Assembly: GCA_046153505.1 (NCBI GenBank) | Contig: JBJXDT010000105.1 | Location: forward strand, 1 to 28,973 | Source: JBJXDT01 sp046153505 | GTDB taxonomy: Bacteria; Pseudomonadota; Gammaproteobacteria; Burkholderiales; Methylophilaceae | Length of the DNA stretch: 28,973 nucleotides | Reading direction: 5' to 3' | Shown here: in pieces, positions 16,080 to 24,201 of the stretch | Numbering within the stretch: the first letter of the stretch is position 1 | Layout of the letters: every line of letters starts with the position of its first letter | Notes under the pieces: model-generated | Seen by the model: only the letters and a program-made list of their open reading frames with translations | Told to the model about the DNA's origin: nothing | Database searches by the model: none | Program-made: the position numbers and the translations under genes

Positions 16080-16783
16080 TTAAAGCAATCCTCGCTCTGT
16101 AAACGATAAAGTATGATTACCCGCCACAATAAAATGGTTGAGCACCAGCACATCCACCAGCGCAAGGGCACTTTTAAGCACTTGTGGAATCAGCTCATCC
16201 GCTTTGCTTTACTGCACTACGCCACTTGGATGATTATGCGCAAAAATGACCGCAGCAGCTTTGTAATGCAACGCGCGTTTCTTTCAGGCTACCACTAAAA
16301 ATTTTTCGCCGGCAATTAAACGATTTTGCGTGTCTAAAAATAGCACCAAAAACATTTCTTTTAATTGTCGACCAAGCTTAAGCACCAAATAATCTCGCAC
16401 TTGTTGTGACGAGCATAACAAATCTTGCATACGCATTTATTCGCTTAGTGCCCGACGAATCATCTCGAAAAAATAGCCTGTAACTGCACGTATTTACTGA
16501 TGCCGATGCCATGCACATTGCTATTGGCTTTTTCGCTTGCCGCAAAAAAACCGTTCAAACTACCAAACTCGTTGAACAAATAACGAGCTAAATCTACAAC
16601 GCTTTTGCCTGTGACGCCAACGCGCAGAAAAATTGCCAATAGCTCGGCATCCGAGAGCACACTTGCGCCTTGCTTAATCAGCTTTTCACGCGGACATTCG
16701 CTTGCTGGCCGATCGGTAATCGCCTTGTAGTCACCTTTCCTCACGTCGCAACAAAAAGTATTATAGCCGCACATCTGCAACAC
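16080..16783 (-). pseudogene. radC: Decayed radC (JAMM-domain DNA repair-associated protein)
   Basis: The first part reads as RadC: ITDRPASECPREKLIKQG, LSDAELLAIFLRVG, FGSLNGFF and GIGISKYVQLQAIF. It then ends at TGA (16460-16462). Skipping one base at the A6 run on the plus strand (16468-16473) restores FEMIRRALSE, and after that come stops at 16437-16439, 16284-16286 and 16209-16211. In this frame the JAMM core KAAAVIFAHNHPSG and the final SFTERGLL are still readable. Around 16270-16310 a further frame change and about 23 missing bases remove the usual VxPRE segment. No convincing start codon precedes ITDRP. RadC's role in vivo is itself uncertain. The place beside coaBC-dut-rpmB-rpmG is ancestral. 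Confidence 0.9.
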
Positions 16784-16819
16784 ATCGCAATTACAAGCTG
16801 TTTCAGATAAAATCGAGGG

Positions 16820-18007
16820 ATGGTAGCTAACTTACAATCCAAGAAAATTTTATTCGGAATCACTGGCGGCATCGCAGCTTACAAAGCGGCGGAGCTAGTG
16901 CGCTTGCTAGTTAAGGCTGGTTGCGATGTGCAAGTCGTGATGACGGAATCCGCTTGTCAATTTATAACGCCCATGACGATGCAAGCACTCTCTGGAAAGC
17001 CCGTCTTTACTGGTATGTGGGAAACTAGCGTGGAAAATGGCATGCCACATATTGAGTTGAGCCGTGGCGCGGATGCAATCGTAATCGCTCCCACCAGCGC
17101 TGAATTTATCGCTAAACTTTTGCATGGTCGTGCGGATGATTTGCTTTCTACGCTTTGCTTGGCACGCGATTGCCCATTGCTGGTAGCACCTGCAATGAAC
17201 AAACAAATGTGGGAAAACCCGGCCACCCAGCGCAATATCGCACAACTTAAGGCTGATAAAATTGAAGTGCTTGGCCCTGGCGCTGGTGAACAAGCTTGTG
17301 GTGAAGTTGGTTTGGGGCGCATGTTAGAGCCTCAAGAAATTTTCGACTTACTGAATGCCTACTTTACTCCCAAATTATTATCTGGAAAACGCGTACTCAT
17401 TACAGCAGGGGCTACTCAAGAAATGATAGATCCCGTGCGTGCGATAACCAACTTAAGTACCGGAAAAATGGGTTACGCTATTGCAAAAGCGGCAGAGAAT
17501 ATGGGCGCTGATGTCACATTAGTGAGTGGTGCTACGACTTTGCCAATTGCGCAAAATATCAAAAATATTAGCGCCGAAAGCGCTGATGAGATGTATCAAG
17601 CCGTGATGAAAAATATAATGAATCAGGACATTTTTATTAGTGTTGCAGCAGTAGCTGACTACTCACCTATAAAAAAGAGTGCTCACAAAATCAAAAAAAA
17701 TGAGACTACACTTACCCTAGAACTTAAACGCAACAAAGATATTCTTGCTGAGGTGGCTAACTTACCCAATGCCCCATTCTGCGTAGGTTTTGCTGCAGAA
17801 ACTCATGATTTAATCAACCTCGCCGAACAGAAACGTGCTGCAAAGAAACTACCTCTGCTGGTTGCCAACTTAGTGTCTGAAAGCATGGGGCAAGATGAAG
17901 CAAGAATTACTTTGCTTGACGACAATGGCAGTCACGCGCTGCAAAAGGCGACCAAAGATGTACTTGCAAACGAACTTCTATCCCATATTAGTCGCTTACT
18001 AGCTTAG
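16820..18007 (+). CDS. coaBC: Bifunctional phosphopantothenoylcysteine synthetase/decarboxylase
   Basis: Two steps of coenzyme A synthesis: ligation of cysteine to 4'-phosphopantothenate (CoaB) and decarboxylation of the product (CoaC). The 395 residues contain the flavin-binding CoaC half (1 to about 185) with GGIAAYKAAELVR, His77, the PAMN motif at 124-127 and the ACGEVG cysteine at 160. The CoaB half follows with ITAGATQEMIDPVRAITN, STGKMGYAIA and a lysine-rich KIKKNE strand. The only possible start is the ATG at 16820, because an in-frame stop lies just upstream. GAGGG abuts the ATG directly, an unusually short spacing. TAAAAT at 16808-16813 could be its -10. dut follows after 17 nt. Confidence 0.96.
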   Translation: MVANLQSKKILFGITGGIAAYKAAELVRLLVKAGCDVQVVMTESACQFITPMTMQALSGKPVFTGMWETSVENGMPHIELSRGADAIVIAPTSAEFIAKLLHGRADDLLSTLCLARDCPLLVAPAMNKQMWENPATQRNIAQLKADKIEVLGPGAGEQACGEVGLGRMLEPQEIFDLLNAYFTPKLLSGKRVLITAGATQEMIDPVRAITNLSTGKMGYAIAKAAENMGADVTLVSGATTLPIAQNIKNISAESADEMYQAVMKNIMNQDIFISVAAVADYSPIKKSAHKIKKNETTLTLELKRNKDILAEVANLPNAPFCVGFAAETHDLINLAEQKRAAKKLPLLVANLVSESMGQDEARITLLDDNGSHALQKATKDVLANELLSHISRLLA

Positions 18008-18024
18008 TAAAAAAGGAAATAAAA

Positions 18025-18477
18025 ATGAGTATCAATGTTGACGTAAAAATTCTAGATGCACGCCTGCACCATATGATGCCAAGTTATGCCACGCCAGGCT
18101 CTGCTGGCCTAGATTTGCGGGCTTGTATTGAGCATGCGCTAACTATTCAGGCTGGTGAGACGATAATGATTCCAACAGGTTTAGCAATACACATCGACAA
18201 TACTTATTATGCTGCGTTGATTCTGCCACGCTCTGGCTTAGGACATAAACATGGCATTGTTTTGGGCAATTTAGTTGGGCTGATTGACTCGGATTATCAA
18301 GGTCAATTGCTTGTTTCATGCTGGAACCGCAGTAAAGAAGCCTTTCTGCTTAACCCTATGGAGCGTATTGCGCAATTGGTGATTGTGCCTGTGGTGCAGG
18401 CGGAATTTCATGTAGTGGATGAATTTGCCGCTAGCGAACGGGGCGAAGGTGGATTTGGCAGTACTGGAAAGCACTAA
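18025..18477 (+). CDS. dut: dUTP diphosphatase (dUTPase)
   Basis: Trimeric enzyme that hydrolyses dUTP to dUMP, keeping uracil out of DNA and feeding dTMP synthesis. The 150 residues show the five dUTPase motifs in order: PGSAGLDLRAC, PRSGLGHKHGI, GNLVGLIDSDYQG, ERIAQLVIVPV and the flexible C-terminal RGEGGFGSTGKH that closes the active site. The ATG at 18025 is preceded by AAAAAGGAAAT, a good ribosome binding site. It follows coaBC by 17 nt, the same pairing as in E. coli (dfp-dut). No terminator is visible between it and the rpmB promoter. Confidence 0.97.
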   Translation: MSINVDVKILDARLHHMMPSYATPGSAGLDLRACIEHALTIQAGETIMIPTGLAIHIDNTYYAALILPRSGLGHKHGIVLGNLVGLIDSDYQGQLLVSCWNRSKEAFLLNPMERIAQLVIVPVVQAEFHVVDEFAASERGEGGFGSTGKH

Positions 18478-18495
18478 AAAAAACATATATTTAGC

Positions 18496-18525
18496 TTGAA
18501 ACAAAGCCTCATTCCGTACTATAAT
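18496..18525 (+). promoter_or_regulatory. Sigma-70 promoter of rpmB-rpmG
   Basis: TTGAAA, 18 nt, TATAAT, with a predicted start near 18532 and about 33 nt of leader before the rpmB ATG. The perfect -10 fits a highly expressed ribosomal protein pair. Confidence 0.75.
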
Positions 18526-18564
18526 TGCGGTCTTTCGCAAAATGCAAAGTATTTGGAGATATCC

Positions 18565-18801
18565 ATGGCACGTGTATGTCAGGTAACAGGCAAAAAGCCT
18601 ATGGTGGGAAACAATGTTTCTCACGCACAAAACAAAACAAAACGCCGTTTTTTACCAAATTTACAAAACCGTAAATTTTGGGTTGAAAGCGAAAATCGTT
18701 GGGTAAGCATGCGCATTACGAATGCTGCTTTACGTACGATTGACAAAAACGGTATCGACTCAGTACTCGCTAAAATGCGTGCTGCTGGCGAAAAAATCTA
18801 A
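18565..18801 (+). CDS. rpmB: 50S ribosomal protein L28
   Basis: A 78-residue protein of the large subunit. MARVCQVTGKKPMVGNNVSHA at the N-terminus and KRRFLPNLQNRKFWVE are diagnostic of the proteobacterial form. The open frame runs further upstream, but the ATG at 18565 has GGAGAT at suitable spacing and the conserved start MARVC. It is followed 11 nt later by rpmG, the standard pair, and the two share the upstream sigma-70 promoter and the downstream terminator. Confidence 0.98.
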   Translation: MARVCQVTGKKPMVGNNVSHAQNKTKRRFLPNLQNRKFWVESENRWVSMRITNAALRTIDKNGIDSVLAKMRAAGEKI

Positions 18802-18812
18802 GGGACATCATC

Positions 18813-18968
18813 ATGCGTGAAAAAATTAAATTAGAATCAAGTGCTGGTACTGGTCACTTCTATACTACTAGCAAAAATAAACGTACGATGCCGGAAAAAA
18901 TGGAAATCAAAAAATTTGATCCTGTTGCTCGTAAGCATGTAATGTACAAAGAAGCTAAACTAAAATAG
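18813..18968 (+). CDS. rpmG: 50S ribosomal protein L33
   Basis: A 51-residue large-subunit protein beginning MREKIKLESSAGTGHFYTT and ending KHVMYKEAKLK, closely like E. coli L33. It contains no cysteine, so it is the zinc-independent form. The ATG at 18813 follows AAGGGA at normal spacing, 11 nt after the rpmB stop. A strong terminator follows 13 nt after its stop. Confidence 0.98.
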   Translation: MREKIKLESSAGTGHFYTTSKNKRTMPEKMEIKKFDPVARKHVMYKEAKLK

Positions 18969-18981
18969 TTTAGTTCAAATT

Positions 18982-19006
18982 AAAACCCGCAATTGCGGGT
19001 TTTTTT
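18982..19006. terminator. Bidirectional intrinsic terminator after rpmG
   Basis: AAAACCCGCAATTGCGGGTT followed by TTTTTT: a perfect inverted repeat with a GC-rich core and a run of seven T on the plus strand. It separates rpmG from the converging MscS-family gene, whose stop is only 7 nt away. Confidence 0.92.
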
Positions 19007-19012
19007 ACGCCA

Positions 19013-20293
19013 CTATTTCTCGCCAATCAGCCTAACTTCTCTCTGAGGGTATGGAATTACTATATTGTTTTGTCTAAACTTTTTCCATATGTCTATGTAT
19101 ATTTTAGATTTAAGTTCCATAGAACCCTCTTCCTGATCTTGAATCCAAATATGTAGCATTAAATCTATACCACTTTCTCCAAATGCAATGACATATGAAA
19201 CAGGCTTTGGATCTTTTAATACGCGCGCGTGTCCTTTTGCTGCGTCCACCAAAAGCTTCAGGGCTAGCTCCATATCACTTTCATAGCCAATTTGAATCGG
19301 TATCTGTACTCTGGCATTTCTATCGGCAAACGAGTGATTAATAACAGAGTTGGTGATAAAAGTTTCATTTGGTATGACTACATCTGTACCATCTAATTTA
19401 CGTAATACCATATATCTTGATCGCAACTCTGTGACCACACCATAATGATTTTCGACCGTAATCACATCACCAATTTGCATTGATTTATCGATTAGAATGA
19501 TGAAGCCGCTTACATAATTACTGGCAATTTTTTGTAAGCCAAAACCCAAGCCTACGCCAAGAGCACCACCAAACACCGAAAGCAGTGTGATGTCTAGTCC
19601 AACTGCTGAAAGCGCAATGAGTACGGCGATAAAGATGAATAAAATACGGATAAGTTTTACCATGACCACCCGCATATTCATGCTTACTTGCTCGGCACGC
19701 ATGAGTTTGTTTTCTAGCAAGCGGCTTAACCACAGCGCCACAAATAGTGTGATGACTACCGTCAATAAGCCTTGAAGCACAATCAGCAAATTTACTGGGC
19801 TTTTGCCAATCCTAAACTGAACGCTCTCTAACGCTAGCGAAATCTGAGATAAATAACCAGTCAAATGCAAAGCAAGTAATACCCAAATGCCCCAAGATAT
19901 AGCGTTTTCCAAAGGTTTGAGCCAGCCCCCAGATGGGAAAATATAGCGCATCGCAAAAACAATCAAACGTATCGCTGCCATTGCCAGCAACAATTTACAA
20001 GCGATGGTGAGCAAACTCACATGTTGAAAACTAGCTAAAATCAGTTTTGCAACCCAAATAAAACATAAGGTAGAAAGTGGGAAAAGTACACGATTGATGC
20101 CACCTATGGCCAGCTTTGCTTCCTCTATCGGCCGATTTTCTTGAACGCGTTTGAGTACATAATTACGCAGTGCGCCGTTGATGAGCCATGCCATACAAAT
20201 GGCGCCAAATATAACAGCTAGCTGCCATGCGGCTACAGTGCTAGAGATATCACCACGTATTTCTTGCCAAATATTTAAAAATTCTGGATTCAT
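19013..20293 (-). CDS. MscS-family mechanosensitive ion channel
   Basis: A 426-residue inner-membrane channel of the small-conductance type, which opens on hypo-osmotic shock. The N-terminal half has about five hydrophobic segments before the conserved core, more than the three of E. coli MscS. The pore helix and following domain (about 236-320) read LLSVFGGALGVGLGFGLQK, then SGFIILIDKSMQIGDVITV and VVIPNETFITNSVINHS. A mixed alpha/beta cytoplasmic domain follows. The start ATG comes immediately after the mgtE stop (TAAATG), so the two are co-transcribed and probably coupled in translation. Which MscS subfamily it belongs to was not resolved. Confidence 0.93.
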   Translation of the reverse strand: MNPEFLNIWQEIRGDISSTVAAWQLAVIFGAICMAWLINGALRNYVLKRVQENRPIEEAKLAIGGINRVLFPLSTLCFIWVAKLILASFQHVSLLTIACKLLLAMAAIRLIVFAMRYIFPSGGWLKPLENAISWGIWVLLALHLTGYLSQISLALESVQFRIGKSPVNLLIVLQGLLTVVITLFVALWLSRLLENKLMRAEQVSMNMRVVMVKLIRILFIFIAVLIALSAVGLDITLLSVFGGALGVGLGFGLQKIASNYVSGFIILIDKSMQIGDVITVENHYGVVTELRSRYMVLRKLDGTDVVIPNETFITNSVINHSFADRNARVQIPIQIGYESDMELALKLLVDAAKGHARVLKDPKPVSYVIAFGESGIDLMLHIWIQDQEEGSMELKSKIYIDIWKKFRQNNIVIPYPQREVRLIGEK

Positions 20294-21730
20294 TTAGATT
20301 AAGAAAATAGTCGCCAATCCTAAAAAGATGAAAAAGCCCCCGCTGTCTGTCACCGCAGTAATAAGTACGCTAGAACCTACCGCGGGATCGCGCCCAAATT
20401 GCGTCATCACATGCGGTATCATCACACCCATTACCGCTGCCAAAAGCAAATTTAGCGTCATAGCAGTTGTCATCACGAGCCCAAGTTGATAATTACCGTA
20501 GAGCATATAGGCGATTACACCAAGCACGCCACCCCATAACAATCCATTGAGAAGAGATACACCAAGCTCTTTTTTGATTAGGGAACTCATATTTGTGCCA
20601 GAGATTTGTCCTAATGCTAAACCTCGTACAATCATTGTGGTGGTTTGGTTGCCAGAGTTTCCACCTATGCCCGCTACAATAGGCATTAAAGCAGCCAGCG
20701 CTACGACTTTCTCAATAGAACCTTCAAACAAACCAATAACCCGCGAGGCAACAAATGCCGTCACTAAATTAATAGCTAGCCATGCCCAGCGGTTTTGCAC
20801 TGATTTCCAGATACTTGCAAAGAAGTCTTCATCCTCACGTAAACCAGCCATCGAAAGCATGTCTGATTCTGCCGCATCGCGAATATAGTCCATTACCTCA
20901 TCCACGGTAATACGTCCAACGAGTTTGTTATTTTTGTCTACGACTGGAGCCGTTACTAAGTCGTAACGCTCAAATGCCTTAGAGGCATCATCTGCAGTGT
21001 CTTCAGGATGAAACAGCACTGCATCTGCCGCCATAACATCTTTCACTTCAGCATCCAAATCGTTCACCACCATTCGTTTTAGCGGCAATACCCCTCGTAA
21101 AATATCATTTCTATCTACCACAAATAGTTTGTCGGTGTGATCAGGTAATTCTCCCAAACGGCGCAAATAGCGTAATGCCACCTCCAAGGTAATATCTTCA
21201 CGAATCGTCACAATATCAAAATCCATCAAACCGCCAACGCTGTCTTCAGGGTAGGAAAGAGTAGACTGCAAGCGCTCTCGATGTTGCGAATCAAGACTAT
21301 CCATTAAGTCTTGCAACACGTCTTTCGGTAAATCTGGTGCTAAATCTGCAAGTTCATCGGTATCTAACTGCTCGGCAGCAGCCAACAACTCTTGTGAATC
21401 CATGTCAGCAATAAGCGTCTGCCTAACCGCATCAGACACTTCTAGTAGAATGTCGCCGTCACGTTCTACCTTGACCAAATCCCAGACAATCAGGCGCTCT
21501 CCAAGCGGTAAGGCTTCTAAAATATGCGCCACGTCAGCGGTATGCAGATTATCTAATTTTTTTTGTAGTTCGCTTAAATTTTGCTTGTGAACAAGTGATT
21601 CAACAAGATCATGTTTCGGCATTTCCTGACGACGGACGAGTCCCTCCACCAGTTTGTGTTTCTCCAATAAAGAAATCACCTGCTGCAGATTTTCGCTTAA
21701 ACTCTCACTGTTTTCTTGAATATCAGCCAT
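20294..21730 (-). CDS. mgtE: Magnesium transporter MgtE
   Basis: A 478-residue Mg2+ channel-type transporter gated by cytoplasmic Mg2+. The order is the N domain (to about 155), a CBS pair (about 165-290, ending AAESDMLSMAGL), a connecting helix and five membrane helices (from about 312). The signature PIVAGIGGNSGNQTTTMIVRG is intact, as is the acidic residue in AVTDSGGF, which in MgtE lines the ion path. The N-terminus holds two similar units (LVEGLVRRQ, LVESLVHKQ) that lie before the N domain proper. No convincing Mg-sensing leader or strong ribosome binding site was seen upstream. It overlaps nothing and is followed directly by the MscS-family gene. Confidence 0.96.
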   Translation of the reverse strand: MADIQENSESLSENLQQVISLLEKHKLVEGLVRRQEMPKHDLVESLVHKQNLSELQKKLDNLHTADVAHILEALPLGERLIVWDLVKVERDGDILLEVSDAVRQTLIADMDSQELLAAAEQLDTDELADLAPDLPKDVLQDLMDSLDSQHRERLQSTLSYPEDSVGGLMDFDIVTIREDITLEVALRYLRRLGELPDHTDKLFVVDRNDILRGVLPLKRMVVNDLDAEVKDVMAADAVLFHPEDTADDASKAFERYDLVTAPVVDKNNKLVGRITVDEVMDYIRDAAESDMLSMAGLREDEDFFASIWKSVQNRWAWLAINLVTAFVASRVIGLFEGSIEKVVALAALMPIVAGIGGNSGNQTTTMIVRGLALGQISGTNMSSLIKKELGVSLLNGLLWGGVLGVIAYMLYGNYQLGLVMTTAMTLNLLLAAVMGVMIPHVMTQFGRDPAVGSSVLITAVTDSGGFFIFLGLATIFLI

Positions 21731-21813
21731 AAAGTACTCAACTGCATCTGTTTGCTACAAAAGTACTATTATGATGGTTTTTTTCAAGATTCTGAAATAA
21801 ATGAAGATTATTT

Positions 21814-22041
21814 ATGCTTAAACTTTTTACAACTTCTCACTGTCATTTATGCGATGACGCACTAATGCTTTTATTGCAAGTTTGTGATACTCAGGAAGTA
21901 TCAATAATTGAAATTTCTGAGAATGATGGCCTAATGATTACTTATGGGACTAGAATTCCCGTGTTGCAACGTTTAGATACCAATGCCGAGCTTAATTGGC
22001 CATTCGACAACAAAACGCTAATGGAATTTTTAGCTAATTAA
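21814..22041 (+). CDS. Mini-glutaredoxin-like protein (DUF836 family)
   Basis: A 75-residue protein with a thioredoxin-fold start LKLFTTSHCHLCDDALMLL, carrying a CxxC pair (CHLC), followed by GTRIPVLQRLD with the cis-proline Ile-Pro typical of the fold. The length and pattern fit the glutaredoxin-like DUF836 group. The likely role is thiol-disulphide exchange in the cytoplasm; the partner is unknown. It stands alone on the plus strand, diverging from mgtE across an 83-nt gap, and ends at a strong terminator facing rplQ. The ribosome binding site (GAAGAT) is weak. Confidence 0.85.
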   Translation: MLKLFTTSHCHLCDDALMLLLQVCDTQEVSIIEISENDGLMITYGTRIPVLQRLDTNAELNWPFDNKTLMEFLAN

Positions 22042-22044
22042 AAC

Positions 22045-22074
22045 AAAAAAGTCAGCATTTAGCTGACTTTTTTT
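22045..22074. terminator. Bidirectional terminator at the end of the alpha operon
   Basis: A perfect 12-bp stem AAAAAAGTCAGC / GCTGACTTTTTT with an ATTTA loop. It serves the glutaredoxin-like gene on the plus strand and rplQ, 13 nt away, on the minus strand, with T-runs on both. Confidence 0.92.
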
Positions 22075-22087
22075 ACAAGCAGATATA

Positions 22088-22477
22088 TTAATCTACTGAT
22101 ACTGCTTCTGTTGATGTATCTGGGCGATCTACCAACTCTACAAATGCCATAGGCGCATTGTCACCATTACGGAAACCGCACTTAAGGATACGCATATATC
22201 CACCATTGCGTGTATTGTAACGTGGGCCCAATTCGCCAAATAATTTTCCAACAATATCGCGGTCGCGTAAACGGCTAAAAGCCAAACGACGATTTGCAAG
22301 TGTTGCTGACTTTCCTAAAGTTATTAAAGGCTCTGCAAATTTACGCAATTCCTTAGCTTTAGGTAAAGTGGTTTTAATCACTTCATGGCGCAACAATGAT
22401 GTAGTCATATTGCGGAACATAGCAGCACGATGGCTACTAGTACGATTTAATTTGCGATTGCTATTACCGTGACGCAT
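22088..22477 (-). CDS. rplQ: 50S ribosomal protein L17
   Basis: A 129-residue large-subunit protein beginning MRHGNSNRKLNRTSSHRAAM with LLRHEVIKTTLPKAKELR following, as in E. coli L17, and ending with a short acidic tail. It is the last gene of the alpha operon, 32 nt after rpoA, and is followed by the strong terminator. The AAGGAAAT ahead of the ATG serves as ribosome binding site. Confidence 0.98.
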   Translation of the reverse strand: MRHGNSNRKLNRTSSHRAAMFRNMTTSLLRHEVIKTTLPKAKELRKFAEPLITLGKSATLANRRLAFSRLRDRDIVGKLFGELGPRYNTRNGGYMRILKCGFRNGDNAPMAFVELVDRPDTSTEAVSVD

Positions 22478-22509
22478 AGTAATTTCCTTAACCTTATAAT
22501 ATTAAGCTA

Positions 22510-23496
22510 TTAAGCTTTTTCAAGACCAACAGGTGGCCAATTTTCTAACTTCATGCCTAATGTCAGGCCTTTTGAAGCTAAAACATCTTTAATTTCGTTG
22601 AGCGATTTGCGACCTAAATTAGGCGCTTTCAACAACTCATTTTCAGTACGTTGAATCAAATCACCAATATAGAAAATATTTTCTGCTTTTAGACAATTAG
22701 CTGAACGCACTGTCAATTCCAAATCATCTACAGGACGTAATAAAATTGGATCCACTTGCGGAGCAGACTTAACTTCAATTTCACTTGGCGCACCTTCTAA
22801 GTTAGCAAATACAGAAAGCTGACCAATTAAGATACGAGCTGCATCGCGAATCGCTTGCTCTGGCTCGATAATGCCGTTAGTCTCAACGTCCATAATCAAC
22901 TTATCCAAGTCTGTACGTTGCTCAACGCGTGCGCTCTCCACTTGGTAGCTCACTTTGTTGATTGGGCTAAATGATGCATCCACCATAATAAAACCTAGTG
23001 CGCGGTCTTCTTGATTAACTTTTTGACGCGCTGGTACTGGTTGATAACCACGGCCCATAGCAATTTTAACTTCTAAGTTAAGTTTCCCGCCTTTTGTTAA
23101 GTGCGCAATCACATGATTAGGATTCACAATCTCAGCATCATGACCAGTATCAAAATCAGCGGCAGTAACTATACCTTCACCTGATTTACTTAAGGTAAGA
23201 ATAGTCTCTGCTTTAGTGTTGAGTTTAAGTGCTACACCTTTAAGGTTTAGCAATATGTCTACAACGTCTTCTTGCACGCCATCGATAGTAGAATACTCAT
23301 GTACAACACCATCAATTTTAACTTCTGTGATGGCAAAGCCAGGAATAGATGACAACAATACTCGACGTAGTGCATTACCTAATGTATAGCCAAAACCACG
23401 TTCCATTGGCTCCAAAGTAACTTTGGCGCGCAAAGGTGTAATTACTTCCACATCGACTACGCGTGGTTTTAAATATTCTGTTGGATTGCTTTGCAT
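22510..23496 (-). CDS. rpoA: RNA polymerase alpha subunit
   Basis: A 328-residue scaffold of RNA polymerase that dimerises to nucleate assembly. The N-terminal domain (to about 235) has GFGYTLGNALRRVLLSSIPG. A linker follows, and the C-terminal domain (about 250-328) carries the UP-element and activator contacts: Arg264 (E. coli Arg265) in ELTVRSANCLKAENI and NLGRKSLNEIKDVL. The length and both domains are complete. It sits between rpsD (49 nt upstream) and rplQ (32 nt downstream), the standard order. Confidence 0.99.
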   Translation of the reverse strand: MQSNPTEYLKPRVVDVEVITPLRAKVTLEPMERGFGYTLGNALRRVLLSSIPGFAITEVKIDGVVHEYSTIDGVQEDVVDILLNLKGVALKLNTKAETILTLSKSGEGIVTAADFDTGHDAEIVNPNHVIAHLTKGGKLNLEVKIAMGRGYQPVPARQKVNQEDRALGFIMVDASFSPINKVSYQVESARVEQRTDLDKLIMDVETNGIIEPEQAIRDAARILIGQLSVFANLEGAPSEIEVKSAPQVDPILLRPVDDLELTVRSANCLKAENIFYIGDLIQRTENELLKAPNLGRKSLNEIKDVLASKGLTLGMKLENWPPVGLEKA

Positions 23497-23545
23497 AAAA
23501 TTCCTTGACGTAATTGGTTGATAAAAAGTCTGTACTAAGTGCTAA

Positions 23546-24175
23546 TTACTTAGAGTACAGCTCGACTACCAATGATTCGTTAATCGTTGAAGGCAAATCT
23601 TCGCGTTGTGGTTTAGATTTAAATGTGCCAGTAAACGCTTTTACGTTAACTTCCAGCCATTCTGGAAAACCACGCTGCTCAGCTGCTTCTAGAGCAGATT
23701 TAATGCGTAATTGCGCCTTTGCAGATTCAGCAACAGAAACTACATCACCCGCTTTAACTTGGTATGATGGAATATTCACACGCTTTCCGTTCACCAAAAT
23801 ACTGTTATGTCGCACAATTTGACGCGCTTCTACGCGAGAACCGCCAATACCCATGCGGAAAGCAACGTTATCTAAACGACATTCCAACAATTGCAATAAG
23901 TTTTCGCCAGTAATGCCTTTTTTGCGATCGGCCTCAGCATAATAACTACGGAATTGCGCTTCTAACACGCCATAAATACGACGTACTTTTTGTTTTTCAC
24001 GTAATTGCACGCCGTAGTCAGACAAACGTGAATTGCGACGCTGACCGTGTTGGCCAGGTGGGAAATTACGTTTTTCGATTGCGCATTTGTCAGTAAAGCA
24101 TTTTTCAGCTTTTAAAAACAGTTTCTCGCCTTCGCGACGACATTGACGGCATTTAGGATCTAAGTTTCTAGCCAA
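23546..24175 (-). CDS. rpsD: 30S ribosomal protein S4, cysteine-containing form, TTG start
   Basis: A 209-residue primary 16S rRNA-binding protein; in E. coli it also represses the alpha operon. LSDYGVQLREKQKVRRIYGV and the S4 RNA-binding domain LLECRLDNVAFRMGIG place it firmly. Residues Cys9, Cys12, Cys26 and Cys31 make a CxxC-x13-C-x4-C set like the zinc-binding S4 of Bacillus and Thermus; E. coli S4 lacks it. The start codon is TTG: MARNLDP is encoded from 24175, with a strong GGAG 7 nt upstream and no ATG nearby. It lies 26 nt after rpsK. Confidence 0.97.
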   Translation of the reverse strand: MARNLDPKCRQCRREGEKLFLKAEKCFTDKCAIEKRNFPPGQHGQRRNSRLSDYGVQLREKQKVRRIYGVLEAQFRSYYAEADRKKGITGENLLQLLECRLDNVAFRMGIGGSRVEARQIVRHNSILVNGKRVNIPSYQVKAGDVVSVAESAKAQLRIKSALEAAEQRGFPEWLEVNVKAFTGTFKSKPQREDLPSTINESLVVELYSK

Positions 24176-24201
24176 TTTATTTCTCCAGTAATCTTTGTAT
24201 C

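Noticed and set aside
16113..16298. A 61-codon plus-strand frame over the radC remnant
   Set aside because: It lies antisense to readable RadC residues (HNHPSG and the final SFTERGLL) and shows no features of its own.
21731..21813. Repeated AAGTACT (21732 and 21761) between mgtE and the glutaredoxin-like gene as an operator pair
   Set aside because: The units are short and AT-rich, and no clear promoter elements are placed around them; chance is likely. No magnesium riboswitch-like structure was apparent either.
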